A stretch of 64,000 nt of DNA from CAZCQG01 sp964500775 (GCA_964500775.1 CAZCQG010000007.1:5868-69867); one strand, 5' to 3'. Counted from the stretch's first letter, positions 1 to 8,284 are shown. Made by a program: numbers and translations. Notes: generated from the sequence alone by a model not told the origin.

Positions 1-399
1 GGTTTTGTTATCAAGGTTTTGCAATAGCGCATTTATCCGTGTTTCACCGTTTTCTAAAAAGCGCTCATATCCGATGACGGTAAAATTTGATGCGATATTT
101 TCGAAGTAGTAGATTCCCCAAATGCGAGGTTCGATAAGTTTCACCCCTTGAATCTTCTCTATCTTATCCGCCAATGAGCAGGGTATCTTCCCTACGCTTC
201 CTCCGCGGAGCTTTTGGAGAGTGATGTCGTCTTGGGAAAGTGCTGCTAAGGTAAGCTCGTTTTTTATGGAAGAGGCGAGAAACGAGAGGGTAGAGTGGGT
301 GAAAAAAATCATTGATACGATAAGGAGGGTGATAAAATTCTTTGCCCGCTCTTTTGATAAAAACAAGAGGCTGACATAAAGGATATTACGCAAACTCAT
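1..399 (-). CDS. ABC transporter permease, FtsX/MacB type, 3' part outside window
   Basis: The open frame starts at an ATG at 399 and runs off the left edge; 133 codons are visible. After a short basic N-terminus (SLRNILYVSLLFLSKERAKN) there is one hydrophobic segment at about residues 22-45, followed by a polar, probably periplasmic region containing GVKLIEPRIWGIYYF. One N-terminal membrane helix followed by a large extracytoplasmic domain is the usual plan of FtsX/MacB-like permeases; the diagnostic C-terminal three-helix FtsX domain is not in view, so the call is partly inference. The start overlaps the stop of the upstream 95-residue gene as ATGA, so it belongs to the same operon as the TlpA-like lipoprotein. 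The likely role is an export or metal/redox-linked transporter. Confidence 0.55.
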   Translation of the reverse strand, partial: MSLRNILYVSLLFLSKERAKNFITLLIVSMIFFTHSTLSFLASSIKNELTLAALSQDDITLQKLRGGSVGKIPCSLADKIEKIQGVKLIEPRIWGIYYFENIASNFTVIGYERFLENGETRINALLQNLDNKT

Positions 400-683
400 C
401 GTATCGTTCCTAGGGTTGAGATGGGATAGGCTTCTATAGTGAATGGAGCTTGATTCCGATACAAGGTGGGATTGGCGTAGGTGAGTAAAAAGCGGGCGTT
501 TACGGTTTCGTTGTATATACTTAGTCCGCTGCTATTTGCAAAACGGACGGTATCTTGCAAACGCCGCATCTCTTGCACATCGTATTTTTGCCCTTGATAG
601 AGAAAAATAAACGAACAAATTATCGCTATAAAAACAATCGTGCCATACGTAAAGAATCGAAAAAGGCGCTGTATTTCAAACAT
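396..683 (-). CDS. small single-pass membrane protein of the TlpA/permease operon
   Basis: This 95-residue protein has one membrane helix at about residues 10-30 (FFTYGTIVFIAIICSFIFLY) and then a roughly 65-residue polar domain, probably periplasmic. I do not recognise a family. It starts at the ATG at 683, overlapping the TAA of the lipoprotein gene by one base (TAATG), and ends in an ATGA overlap with the permease gene. Three genes are therefore translationally coupled, and this one probably acts with the transporter, for example as an accessory or periplasmic adaptor subunit. No Cys or metal motif is visible. Confidence 0.6.
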   Translation of the reverse strand: MFEIQRLFRFFTYGTIVFIAIICSFIFLYQGQKYDVQEMRRLQDTVRFANSSGLSIYNETVNARFLLTYANPTLYRNQAPFTIEAYPISTLGTIR

Positions 684-1159
684 TAAAAAAGCGCCATCAC
701 CCGTTTTTTAAACGCGCCGTATTCTAGCTCTCCGATGATAACGTCTCGCACGATATTATTACCGTCAAGAATGAAAGAGGTTGGGGTAGCGAGTACGCCG
801 AAATTGCGCCCGCTTGTTTTCTCTTTGTCTCGTAAAATCGTATAGGTGATGTCGTTTTTTTTGATAAAGGCTTCTATCGGCTCTGTGTAGTCGGCGAGAT
901 TTATAGCGACTATCTCGACTTTGTCGGAGTGTTCTTTGTAAAACGCCTCTATTTGGGGCATCTCGATGAGGCACGAGGGGCAGTTGAGCTCCCAAAAACG
1001 GACAACTTTAATTTTATCCCCCAAAGAAGAAAAATCATACGTTGCTCCGCGTAAATCGAGGGCCTCGATTCTTGGTGCGGCTTCCCCGATTTTTATATTC
1101 TTTTTAAACTCGCACCCCCCTAATAATAGGAGTAACAAAACCGTTACGACCTTACCCAA
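683..1159 (-). CDS. TlpA/ResA-like thiol-disulfide lipoprotein
   Basis: The 158-residue protein begins with a short basic and Leu-rich signal peptide ending in the lipobox LLGGC (Cys at about 16), so a lipoprotein anchored in the periplasm is expected. The thioredoxin-fold core carries the active site WELNCPSC, a CPSC variant of CxxC, followed by the usual EMPQ. The cis-Pro region is visible as FGVLATPTSFILD. Membrane-anchored TlpA/ResA proteins reduce or relay disulfides on exported substrates such as apocytochromes or periplasmic metal proteins. The start is TTG at 1159 behind a GGGGGAG Shine-Dalgarno. It heads the operon with the 95-residue membrane protein and permease and is divergent from ugd. 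Confidence 0.8.
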   Translation of the reverse strand: MGKVVTVLLLLLLGGCEFKKNIKIGEAAPRIEALDLRGATYDFSSLGDKIKVVRFWELNCPSCLIEMPQIEAFYKEHSDKVEIVAINLADYTEPIEAFIKKNDITYTILRDKEKTSGRNFGVLATPTSFILDGNNIVRDVIIGELEYGAFKKRVMALF

Positions 1160-1188
1160 AACTCCCCCTGCGCTTAAAACTAGTTCGC

Positions 1189-1194
1189 TATAAT
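1189..1194 (+). promoter_or_regulatory. probable -10 box of ugd promoter
   Basis: A perfect TATAAT lies 47 bases upstream of the ugd ATG in the 81-bp divergent gap with the TlpA-like gene. No good -35 hexamer is found 16-18 bases further up, which is common for vegetative promoters in Campylobacterota. Transcription would start near 1201, giving a 5' leader of about 40 bases ending in the GGAG Shine-Dalgarno. Confidence 0.5.
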
Positions 1195-1240
1195 ACAGTC
1201 ATTTACGTTAATAGAAAATTTACAGTATTCGGAGCAATTT

Positions 1241-2566
1241 ATGAATTTATGCGTCGTCGGGACGGGATATGTAGGACTTGTGAGCGGAGCGTGTTTTGCC
1301 GAAATGGGAAACAAAGTCGTTTGCGTAGATGTCGACGAAAAGAAAATATCAAAACTGAAACAAGGAATCATCCCAATCTATGAACCGGGATTGGAAGATG
1401 TCGTTATGAGAAATTATGAAGATAAACGACTTATTTTTAGTACGAATCTCGAAGAGGGTTTGGAGAAGTGCCAGATAGCTTTTATAGCCGTCGGTACGCC
1501 GATGGGAGAGGATGGTAGTGCCGATTTGCAATACGTCTTAGCCGTCGCTAGAGAGATCGGTCAGAAGATGACCCGACCGCTTGTGGTGGTAGATAAATCG
1601 ACCGTCCCCGTGGGTACGGCGGATAAAGTGCGTGCGGCGATACAAGGGGAGCTAGAGAAACGAGGCGTAACCATCGAGTTTGACGTAGTGAGTAACCCCG
1701 AGTTTTTAAAAGAAGGGGATGCCGTCAATGATTTTTTAAAGCCCGATAGAGTCGTCATCGGTGCGGACAGTCAAAAGTCTATGGAGCTTTTAAAAGAGTT
1801 GTATGCCCCGTTTACTCGAAGTCACGAGCGATTTATCGGGATGGGAATCCGCAGTGCGGAGATGACCAAATACGCTGCAAACGCGATGCTAGCGACGAAA
1901 ATCTCCTTTATGAACGAGATGAGTAATATCTGCGAAGCGGTAGGTGCAAACGTCAACGACGTCCGCGTAGGAATCGGCAGCGACAAACGTATCGGATATA
2001 GTTTCATCTATCCGGGATGCGGGTATGGCGGGAGCTGCTTTCCAAAAGACGTAAAAGCGCTTGAGAAAATCGCACTAGATGCAGGAGTAGAACCAAAGGT
2101 CATAAAAGCGGTAGAAGATGTCAATAGAGCGCAAAAATATGTGATTAGCAACAAAATAGCGAAGCGATTCGGTGAGGATTTGAGTGGGAAAAAATTCGCG
2201 ATTTGGGGGCTTAGTTTTAAACCCGAGACCGATGATATGCGCGAAGCTAGCTCCATTACCATCATAAAAGAACTCGTGCGACGAGGTGCTAGTATCGCGG
2301 CATACGATCCAAAAGCGATGGAAGAGGCGAAACATTTTTACCTCAAAGATGTAGCGGTAGAGTATTTTAATAACAAGTACGATGCACTCAACGGATGCGA
2401 GGCGATGATACTCGTGACGGAGTGGAAAGAGTTTCGAAGCCCCGATTTTTATGAGATAAAAAATAGACTCAACGCCCCGATAATCTTTGACGGCAGGAAT
2501 CAGTACAAAAGAGAGAAGCTCAAAGAGTTGGCGTTTGAGTATTATCAAATAGGGGTAGCGGAGTAG
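1241..2566 (+). CDS. ugd: UDP-glucose 6-dehydrogenase
   Basis: The 441-residue protein is a full-length member of the UDP-glucose/GDP-mannose dehydrogenase family, which oxidises UDP-glucose twice with NAD+ to UDP-glucuronate for surface polysaccharide synthesis. The N-terminal Rossmann motif GTGYVGLVSGACFAEMG is at residues 7-23. The catalytic cysteine lies in GCGYGGSCFPKDVKAL (about 255-270), and the C-terminal UDP-binding domain contains GLSFKPETDDMREA. The start ATG has GGAG seven bases upstream. No other sugar-nucleotide genes are next to it; it is followed by two small membrane ORFs and tlyA on the same strand, so it may be the first gene of that transcription unit. Confidence 0.96.
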   Translation: MNLCVVGTGYVGLVSGACFAEMGNKVVCVDVDEKKISKLKQGIIPIYEPGLEDVVMRNYEDKRLIFSTNLEEGLEKCQIAFIAVGTPMGEDGSADLQYVLAVAREIGQKMTRPLVVVDKSTVPVGTADKVRAAIQGELEKRGVTIEFDVVSNPEFLKEGDAVNDFLKPDRVVIGADSQKSMELLKELYAPFTRSHERFIGMGIRSAEMTKYAANAMLATKISFMNEMSNICEAVGANVNDVRVGIGSDKRIGYSFIYPGCGYGGSCFPKDVKALEKIALDAGVEPKVIKAVEDVNRAQKYVISNKIAKRFGEDLSGKKFAIWGLSFKPETDDMREASSITIIKELVRRGASIAAYDPKAMEEAKHFYLKDVAVEYFNNKYDALNGCEAMILVTEWKEFRSPDFYEIKNRLNAPIIFDGRNQYKREKLKELAFEYYQIGVAE

Positions 2567-2604
2567 CTCTTTGAATCTCTAATCAAAATAGCAAGAGGTG
2601 AGGG

Positions 2605-2832
2605 ATGGCGAAAATCGATGAAATAAAAGAGGAGTTGAATTATCTCAAGATTTGGCTCGGAATCGTCGTGGTGACGGCTATTAGTCTCATAAGTTGGTTA
2701 GTGAATAATTATGAGACTTCTAGTTTCGTAAAAATAATCGGAGATGTCGCGGCGGTAGTGATTCTAACGTTTGCTATAATCATAATAGACAGAAAAATTA
2801 AGTTAAAAATTAAAAGTTTAAAGGATTTGTGA
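2605..2832 (+). CDS. 75-residue two-helix membrane protein of unknown function
   Basis: The product has a charged N-terminus (MAKIDEIKEELNYLK), two hydrophobic stretches at about residues 17-33 and 42-61, and a Lys-rich C-terminus (DRKIKLKIKSLKDL). An AGGTGAGGG purine stretch just precedes the ATG. It sits between ugd and tlyA and overlaps the next tiny ORF by one base (TGATG), so three genes are coupled. I do not recognise a family; the helix-loop-helix plan with a basic tail suggests a small membrane-associated partner protein, but no function can be assigned. Confidence 0.65.
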   Translation: MAKIDEIKEELNYLKIWLGIVVVTAISLISWLVNNYETSSFVKIIGDVAAVVILTFAIIIIDRKIKLKIKSLKDL

Positions 2833-2909
2833 TGGAGTTTTTGGTAATCGCAACGATAGCTTTTTTTGTGATAACTATCGTTTATATCGGTACGCACGCT
2901 GTTTCTTGA
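2832..2909 (+). CDS. 25-residue hydrophobic peptide coupled to tlyA
   Basis: The ORF reads MEFLVIATIAFFVITIVYIG followed by THAVS: a single membrane-spanning peptide. It begins at an ATG inside the TGATG overlap with the 75-residue gene and ends at a TGA overlapping the TTG start of tlyA (TTGA). The exact double coupling argues that it is translated, either as a tiny membrane protein or as a translational coupler for tlyA. This is inference from architecture; conservation in relatives would decide it. Confidence 0.5.
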   Translation: MEFLVIATIAFFVITIVYIGTHAVS

Positions 2910-3622
2910 AAAATAGGCTCGATACGTATCTAGTAGAAAAAGGGTTCTTCCAAAGCCGCAATAAGGCGAGTGAAGCCATCAAAGACGAGAAAGTCAAGGT
3001 CGATGGAAAAACTATCTGCAAGCCCTCTTTTGAGGTGTGCGAAGAATCTACTGTAGAGATAGAGGAGGCGCTCCAATACGTGAGCAGGGCGGCGTATAAG
3101 CTCCTCTCTTTATTGGAGCATTATTCGGTGGAATTTTACGGCAAAAGGGTGCTTGATGTCGGGGCGAGCACGGGGGGATTTACCCAAGTAGCACTCCAAA
3201 ACGGAGCGGAAAGTGTCGTTTGTGTCGATGTGGGCAAAAGCCAACTACATCCAAAGATACAAGCCGATACTAGAGTGCAAAGCTTGGAATCGTGTGACAT
3301 TCGGGATTTTGTCGATGAAGCGGGGTTTGCGATCGTGTTATGCGATGTCTCGTTTATCAGCGTGACGTATATCGCGAGTGCTTTGGCGAGCTTGGCAAAG
3401 GAATCTATCATCCTCCTTTTTAAACCGCAGTTTGAAGTGGGGAAGGAATCCAAAAGGGATAAAAACGGCGTAGTGCAAAATAGAGCCGATATAGAATTAG
3501 CAAAAGAGCGCGCCGTAGCGGTATTTCAAAAATTAGGTTGGAAAAAAATTTATGAGCAGTTTTCAGAGGTTAGCGGTAAAGAGGGCAACAGAGAGATATT
3601 CTTGTGCTTTGGTAGAGCGTGA
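2906..3622 (+). CDS. tlyA: TlyA family rRNA 2'-O-methyltransferase
   Basis: The 238-residue protein has an N-terminal S4 RNA-binding domain (residues 1-60, RLDTYLVEKGFFQSRNKASE) and an FtsJ-like SAM methyltransferase domain. The SAM-binding motif is DVGASTGGFTQ (about 80-90), and VLCDVSFIS carries the motif IV Asp. TlyA enzymes 2'-O-methylate cytidines in 16S and/or 23S rRNA. The start is TTG, overlapping the stop of the 25-residue peptide as TTGA; the N-terminus KNRLDTYLVE matches the family, so the start is well placed. ribF and cmoA follow, the same order as in C. jejuni. Confidence 0.92.
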   Translation: MKNRLDTYLVEKGFFQSRNKASEAIKDEKVKVDGKTICKPSFEVCEESTVEIEEALQYVSRAAYKLLSLLEHYSVEFYGKRVLDVGASTGGFTQVALQNGAESVVCVDVGKSQLHPKIQADTRVQSLESCDIRDFVDEAGFAIVLCDVSFISVTYIASALASLAKESIILLFKPQFEVGKESKRDKNGVVQNRADIELAKERAVAVFQKLGWKKIYEQFSEVSGKEGNREIFLCFGRA

Positions 3623-4433
3623 GATAGAAGAGCTTGCTATCGGCAAATTTGACGGTATGCACGTGGGGCATCAGAGCCTCTTTAAAGAACTGGGGGAGAA
3701 TGGAGCTATTTTGGTCATAGACAACGGAAGTGCGACCCTCACCCCAAATAGCCTCAAGCAAGAGATAATCAACAAACCGGTATTTGTCACGGACTTGGAT
3801 GCCGTGCGTGATGTAGAGGGGGAGGATTTTATCGCGAATCTCACTGTGACTTTTCCTAGATTGCGAAAGATTATCGTGGGGTACGACTTTCGATTTGGCA
3901 AAGATAGACGCTACTGCGCCCAAGATATTGCGAGATTCTTCACAGGAGAGAGTGTAGTAAAAGAGGAGGTCAAGGTCGATAATATCTCGGTACATAGCGG
4001 TATTATCAAAGAGCTGCTCTACCACGGCGATATAGCACAGGCAAACAAACTCCTCGGTCGGGCGTTTGCGATAGAGGGGAAACATATACGAGGTCAAGGT
4101 ATCGGCGCCACGCAGCTTGTAGCGACGATAAATCTAGATTGCGACGGATATTTGATACCGAGTGAAGGAATCTACGCCACAAGAAGCAGAGTGGATGGAA
4201 AGGTGCTTGATTCGGTGACGTTTGTAGGGCACAGATACAGCACCGATAGGGCTTTTAGCGTAGAGACCCATATTTTGGACGAAAAAATCGAGATACAAAA
4301 CGATACGGTGCGGATAAGCTTTTATGAAAAATTGCGCGATAATAGGCTCTTTGATTCCCTAGAGGCGCTGAAAGTACAAATAGGGCACGATATAGTTGAA
4401 GCGAAAAAGGTGCTTGCAAATGTCGATAGATAA
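3609..4433 (+). CDS. ribF: bifunctional riboflavin kinase / FAD synthetase
   Basis: RibF phosphorylates riboflavin to FMN and adenylylates it to FAD. The N-terminal nucleotidyltransferase motif is AIGKFDGMHVGHQSLFKEL and the flavin-binding FRFGKDR follows at about residue 95. The C-terminal kinase domain contains GRAFAIEGKHIRGQGIGATQLVATIN, with the GxGxxxG(A)PTAN loop degraded to GIGATQLVATIN. I chose the TTG at 3609 (14-base overlap with tlyA). An ATG at 3552 in the same frame would add 19 residues but overlaps tlyA by 71 bases. Length is 274 residues, slightly shorter than the usual 280-310. cmoA overlaps its end. Confidence 0.85.
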   Translation: MVEREIEELAIGKFDGMHVGHQSLFKELGENGAILVIDNGSATLTPNSLKQEIINKPVFVTDLDAVRDVEGEDFIANLTVTFPRLRKIIVGYDFRFGKDRRYCAQDIARFFTGESVVKEEVKVDNISVHSGIIKELLYHGDIAQANKLLGRAFAIEGKHIRGQGIGATQLVATINLDCDGYLIPSEGIYATRSRVDGKVLDSVTFVGHRYSTDRAFSVETHILDEKIEIQNDTVRISFYEKLRDNRLFDSLEALKVQIGHDIVEAKKVLANVDR

Positions 4434-5130
4434 GGTTTTTGAGAACGACATCAAATCTAAATTTACGTTTGATGAGACGGTAGCATCGGTGTTTGATGAT
4501 ATGCTGCTCCGCTCCGTCCCGTTTTATAAAGAATCCCAGTCGCTTATCATTGCCATCCTCACCCAAAGGCTAGAAGCAGGCGACACCGTTTGCGATCTCG
4601 GATGCTCGACGGGAAATATGCTTTTAGAGATCGCCCAAAAGATTCCTCTATCGCTTGTTTTAAAGGGGATAGATAGTTCATTGCCCATGGTGGAGCAGGC
4701 GAGGAAAAAGAGCGCGGCATTCGGGTGTGATGCAGAATTTATACACGGTGATTTCAATGAGGTCGATTTTGAGGGCGCAAAAGCGATACTCTCCAACTAC
4801 ACCTTACAGTTTATCCGCCCGATAAATAGAGGGGCGCTTGTGAAAAAGGTGTATGATTCTTTGGCACAAAACGGCTTGTTTATTTTTAGCGAAAAGCTTG
4901 TAAGTAAAGAGGCGATGTTTGACAAAGAGATGATCGATATGTATTATGATTTCAAGCGAAAAAACGGCTATTCAAACACCGAGATCGCTAAAAAAAGAGA
5001 AGCACTAGAAAACGTCCTCATTCCTTATAGTGAAGAGGAGAATATTCTCATGGCAAAGAGCGCGGGTTTTAGGCATTGTGAGATACTTTTTCGCTGGGTA
5101 AATTTCGCGACGTTTGTCGCATTCAAATAG
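4420..5130 (+). CDS. cmoA: carboxy-S-adenosyl-L-methionine synthase
   Basis: CmoA makes carboxy-SAM from SAM and prephenate for the 5-oxyacetyluridine modification at tRNA wobble position 34. The 236-residue protein has the CmoA-like N-terminus DKVFENDIKSKFTFDETVASVFDDML, then the SAM motif VCDLGCSTGNML (about 57-68) and FSEKLVSKE. The ATG at 4420 gives the usual length and overlaps ribF by 14 bases; an in-frame TTG at 4396 is possible but unlikely. No cmoB homologue is adjacent. The tlyA-ribF-cmoA order matches C. jejuni. Confidence 0.88.
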   Translation: MSIDKVFENDIKSKFTFDETVASVFDDMLLRSVPFYKESQSLIIAILTQRLEAGDTVCDLGCSTGNMLLEIAQKIPLSLVLKGIDSSLPMVEQARKKSAAFGCDAEFIHGDFNEVDFEGAKAILSNYTLQFIRPINRGALVKKVYDSLAQNGLFIFSEKLVSKEAMFDKEMIDMYYDFKRKNGYSNTEIAKKREALENVLIPYSEEENILMAKSAGFRHCEILFRWVNFATFVAFK

Positions 5131-5139
5131 GAAAATAGC

Positions 5140-6237
5140 GTGGATTGCGTAGAGATATTAAAAAAACTCATAACCTGTAAAAGTGTCACTCCCGATGACG
5201 GCGGAGCTTTGGAGTATATTAAATCGTTATTTCCCGATTTTGCTTCCATAGAGCAAGAGATACACGGCGTAAAAAATCTTTTTCTCTACAAAAAAAACGG
5301 CGAAGGGAAACATCTCTGCTTCGCAGGGCACGTCGATGTCGTACCTGCAGGCGAGGGATGGAGCTGTGATCCTTTCGGTGCGGAAGAGAAAGACGGATAT
5401 ATCTATGGACGCGGCACGCAGGATATGAAAAGCGGTATCGCGGCGTTTATGAGCGCTATCGCTCAAAGCGATTTTCAAGGGACTATTTCGATGCTCCTCA
5501 CAAGCGATGAAGAGGGGGACGGAATCTACGGCACGAGAGAGATGCTAGCGCATTTGCAAACAATAGCGATGCTTCCCGATTTTGCTATCGTTGCCGAGCC
5601 TACAAGCGATACCAAAGTGTGTGATGCCATAAAAGTGGGAAGAAGAGGCTCTATAAACGGAGTGCTCAAACTCTACGGCAAACAAGGGCACGCCGCGTAC
5701 CCGAATAAAGCGAAGAACCCGATAGACCTTATCGCCCCTTTACTACCGAAATTAGCGGGGCATTATTTTGATAGCGGAGATGATTTTTTTGAACCTAGCC
5801 GCCTTACGATTACGGACATTCGATCGGGCATAGAGGTCTCAAACGTCACGCCGAGCGAACTAAAGATGCTATTTAATGTTAGAAACTCTACAAATACAAA
5901 ACCCGAAGATATACGAAGCTACATCGATTCGCTTTTTAGCGGGATGGAATATACGCTAGAGCTAAAACAAGGCTCAATGCCGTTTTTGACCGATAGGGAT
6001 TCGGAGCTTGTGCACAAATCCAAAGTCGCGGTACAAAAAGTATGCGGCTATCTTCCCGATTGTAATACCAAAGGGGGGACGAGCGACGCTCGCTACTTCG
6101 GAGGGGAATATGGAATCGACACGGTGGAGATAGGGGTGGTGAATGATAGAATCCACGCTACCGACGAACGGGTAGGAATCGATGAATTGCGAATCTTAGA
6201 AGCGGTGTATGCTACCTTGATACGGAGCCTCTCCTAG
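5140..6237 (+). CDS. dapE: succinyl-diaminopimelate desuccinylase
   Basis: DapE hydrolyses N-succinyl-LL-2,6-diaminopimelate in lysine and peptidoglycan precursor synthesis. The 365-residue protein carries the M20 di-zinc ligands in order: FAGHVDVVPAGEGW (His, about 66), GRGTQDMKSG (Asp), SDEEGDG (catalytic Glu), and C-terminal DRIHATDERV (His). GGTSDARYF matches the DapE signature. It starts with GTG, with AGGA about eight bases upstream, nine bases after cmoA. Its end overlaps the end of the convergent diguanylate cyclase by four bases, so there is no room for an intergenic terminator. Confidence 0.95.
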   Translation: MDCVEILKKLITCKSVTPDDGGALEYIKSLFPDFASIEQEIHGVKNLFLYKKNGEGKHLCFAGHVDVVPAGEGWSCDPFGAEEKDGYIYGRGTQDMKSGIAAFMSAIAQSDFQGTISMLLTSDEEGDGIYGTREMLAHLQTIAMLPDFAIVAEPTSDTKVCDAIKVGRRGSINGVLKLYGKQGHAAYPNKAKNPIDLIAPLLPKLAGHYFDSGDDFFEPSRLTITDIRSGIEVSNVTPSELKMLFNVRNSTNTKPEDIRSYIDSLFSGMEYTLELKQGSMPFLTDRDSELVHKSKVAVQKVCGYLPDCNTKGGTSDARYFGGEYGIDTVEIGVVNDRIHATDERVGIDELRILEAVYATLIRSLS

Positions 6238-7322
6238 CCGATACTTACCGTATTTCTCCCTTTTTCTTTTGAGGCATAGAGTGCTTCGTCGGCTCTTTTG
6301 AAAATACTCTCTTTGGAGTCTTGTGTTCGCCATTCTGCGATACCGATACTAATCGTCACCGTCCTTTTGATGCCAAAATCGCTCTCTTCAACGTTTTTTC
6401 GTATTTTTTCCGCAAGCATCTGCGCGTTATCTATCTCTGCTTCGGTGGCGATGATGGCAAATTCTTCTCCTCCGATTCTGCAAAACAGGTCACTTTTCCG
6501 AATGCTACTCGCGATTAAAGCGGTGACTTTTTTAAGAATCTCATCCCCGACATCATGACCGTATCTGTCGTTTATCTGTTTAAAATGATCTATATCGAGT
6601 AGTAGTAGTGAAAATTTATATCCGTATCGCTTTCCGCGCTCTATTTCGAGATAGACCTCTTCGTTGTAGACGTTGCGATTGAAGATGCCCGTGAGCGGAT
6701 CGATCCTAGAGTGTATTTCGAGATTCTTCCGTACGAGTGAATTGATGAGCCAAATGATGGCGATAATAAGGACGAAATCGGCAAAAAAGACTACGAACAT
6801 CAGCTGGAACGTCGACATCTTCGCTTCAGAGAGGGCTTGTGCCATCCCCACGGTTTGATTTGCCATCTCCCAACACCGTTCGCTTTGCAGGACTATCCTC
6901 TCTTTGTACGGAGCCGTGGATGTTTTTTTATTGTCATCGATGTATTTTTTGAGCAAGATCCATTCGCTATGGAGATTTTGGAGCTGCTCCAAAAAGGCAT
7001 CCATATTTCTAGCCTGTATCGCGCTCTTGTCCGTATGTAAAAACTCATAGAAATAGGTATCGATTTTTTGAATATCTTGCGATGCATCGATTCCGTTTGT
7101 CTCAAGCTTGCTGATTTTTTGTATGCCTCCGCGAATCATACCGCTGCGGTTGATGATGCGCGCGTCGTCTTCGACCATCGAAATACCGTGATAAGCGATA
7201 TAGCCGTTCCCTATGATGATGAGAATATGGAGCGAGACGATGAGTATGAGTCGAAGACTTGGGGTGATTTTTTTACCGATTTTTGCAAGAGCATAGCGCA
7301 GTTCTATTTGGGAGCCGTTCAC
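6234..7322 (-). CDS. membrane diguanylate cyclase with PilJ/NarX-like sensor
   Basis: The protein is predicted to make cyclic di-GMP. The C-terminal GGDEF domain has IDPLTGIFNR, DIDHFKQIND and the catalytic IGGEEF, preceded by an RKSD product-inhibition site in the correct spacing. The N-terminal sensor lies between two membrane helices. It starts with DARIINRSGMIRGGIQKIS, resembling the P-box of NarX/NarQ and PilJ-type domains. I chose the GTG at 7322 because a GAGG motif lies five bases upstream, leaving 34 bases after the upstream lyase gene. The ATG at 7406 would overlap that gene by 50 bases and lacks a Shine-Dalgarno. Length is then 362 residues. Confidence 0.85.
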   Translation of the reverse strand: MNGSQIELRYALAKIGKKITPSLRLILIVSLHILIIIGNGYIAYHGISMVEDDARIINRSGMIRGGIQKISKLETNGIDASQDIQKIDTYFYEFLHTDKSAIQARNMDAFLEQLQNLHSEWILLKKYIDDNKKTSTAPYKERIVLQSERCWEMANQTVGMAQALSEAKMSTFQLMFVVFFADFVLIIAIIWLINSLVRKNLEIHSRIDPLTGIFNRNVYNEEVYLEIERGKRYGYKFSLLLLDIDHFKQINDRYGHDVGDEILKKVTALIASSIRKSDLFCRIGGEEFAIIATEAEIDNAQMLAEKIRKNVEESDFGIKRTVTISIGIAEWRTQDSKESIFKRADEALYASKEKGRNTVSIG

Positions 7323-7356
7323 GAATACCTCAAATTTTTTCCGTAATTGTAGCGCA

Positions 7357-8247
7357 TTAGCGAGAAATCCCCAAGATAAGGAGCGCATCCCTGTATATCG
7401 GCTCATCGATAAATCCGTATCGTTCGTCGCTAAAGCCGCTCTCCCCTAGTAAGTGCGCCCCCTCAAACACCTCTTTGATATATCGCGCTTTTTCTATCTC
7501 ATCCTCGCTATGGCCAAATACCGAGTTGGCTATTTCTACTTGGTTTGGCGCGATGCACCCTTGCCCTGCCATACCCGATGCTTTCGATATGCGACACCAT
7601 TCTTCGTAGTCGATGCTGTTTGTATACTCTTGATAGGTAAAAGAGACGGGTATCGCTCCGCTTGTTCTGCATTTGAGTACGAATCTTGAAAGGATGTATC
7701 GTGTCGTAGGGTTGTCAAAGGCGAGCATCGATTGGGGCAATCCAAGATCGGCGTAGAGATCGAGGATTCCCAAATAGAGTACTTTCACTCTTGGGTGCGA
7801 GGCAAATACGGCGATATTTTCAAACGCCTCTTTTGTCTCGATAGTGAGGTAAATATCTACCGAAGTGTCGCTCACAAAAAGCGCCTCTTCGAGCTGTCGC
7901 AGATTCTTAAGCTTTGGAATCCTAAAAGCATCGGGCTTATATGGTTTAAGTGCGCGTATCTCTTCTAGACCGCCGCTATCGATGTCGTTTACCCTCACGG
8001 CTATTTTTGCGTAGGAGCGTTTGAGATGGGATAGAAATACTTTTGTAAGTTGCAAAGCATAATCTTTATTTGCAATGCCGTCTTCGAGGTTGATAGTCGC
8101 TACGTCGGCTTTGAGTTCATCGAGTTTATTGAGATGCTTTGGGTTGTCTCCACGCACCATGAGATTTGAGCGATAGAGGTTTGAGGCAGGAGGCTCTCTT
8201 TTTGTTTCTTTTGGATTTGGCAGTTGGTGTAGCTCTTGAAAAATCAT
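7357..8247 (-). CDS. HpcH/HpaI aldolase, CitE-like CoA-ester lyase family
   Basis: The 296-residue product resembles CitE/malyl-CoA lyase-like TIM barrels, which cleave or form 3-hydroxyacyl-CoA esters. Visible signatures are NLMVRGDNPKHL, the metal/substrate motif NLEDGIANKDYA, VRVND, and LTIETKEAFENI with the conserved Glu. GQGCIAPNQVEIANSVF near the C-terminus is the usual citrate-lyase-beta block (GKxxIHPxQV-like). No citrate lyase alpha or gamma genes are adjacent, so it is a stand-alone lyase of unknown substrate. Start is the ATG at 8247 with GGAGG in front (a GTG at 8250 is also possible). The diguanylate cyclase follows it. Confidence 0.8.
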   Translation of the reverse strand: MIFQELHQLPNPKETKREPPASNLYRSNLMVRGDNPKHLNKLDELKADVATINLEDGIANKDYALQLTKVFLSHLKRSYAKIAVRVNDIDSGGLEEIRALKPYKPDAFRIPKLKNLRQLEEALFVSDTSVDIYLTIETKEAFENIAVFASHPRVKVLYLGILDLYADLGLPQSMLAFDNPTTRYILSRFVLKCRTSGAIPVSFTYQEYTNSIDYEEWCRISKASGMAGQGCIAPNQVEIANSVFGHSEDEIEKARYIKEVFEGAHLLGESGFSDERYGFIDEPIYRDALLILGISR

Positions 8248-8278
8248 CACCCCTCCATATTGTTTAGGTAAAGGCGTG

Positions 8279-8284
8279 ATTATA
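8279..8284 (-). promoter_or_regulatory. possible -10 box for the CitE-like gene
   Basis: On the minus strand this reads TATAAT about 30 bases upstream of the ATG. It overlaps 8268-8288, which resembles, weakly in its second half, the tandem TGCTA element found upstream of the symporter operons. No convincing -35 box is seen. Confidence 0.35.

Noticed and set aside
765..995. Overlapping ORF of 76 codons on the minus strand inside the TlpA-like gene
   Set aside because: It lies in another frame of a clearly coding lipoprotein gene, is Arg-rich in the manner of shadow frames, and has no Shine-Dalgarno.
1..1159. Assignment of the left-end operon to the P19/FTR1 iron-uptake cluster
   Set aside because: TlpA plus FtsX-type permease fits that kind of cluster, but neither p19 nor ftr1 is visible and the 95-residue protein has no known counterpart there, so the link is not supported.
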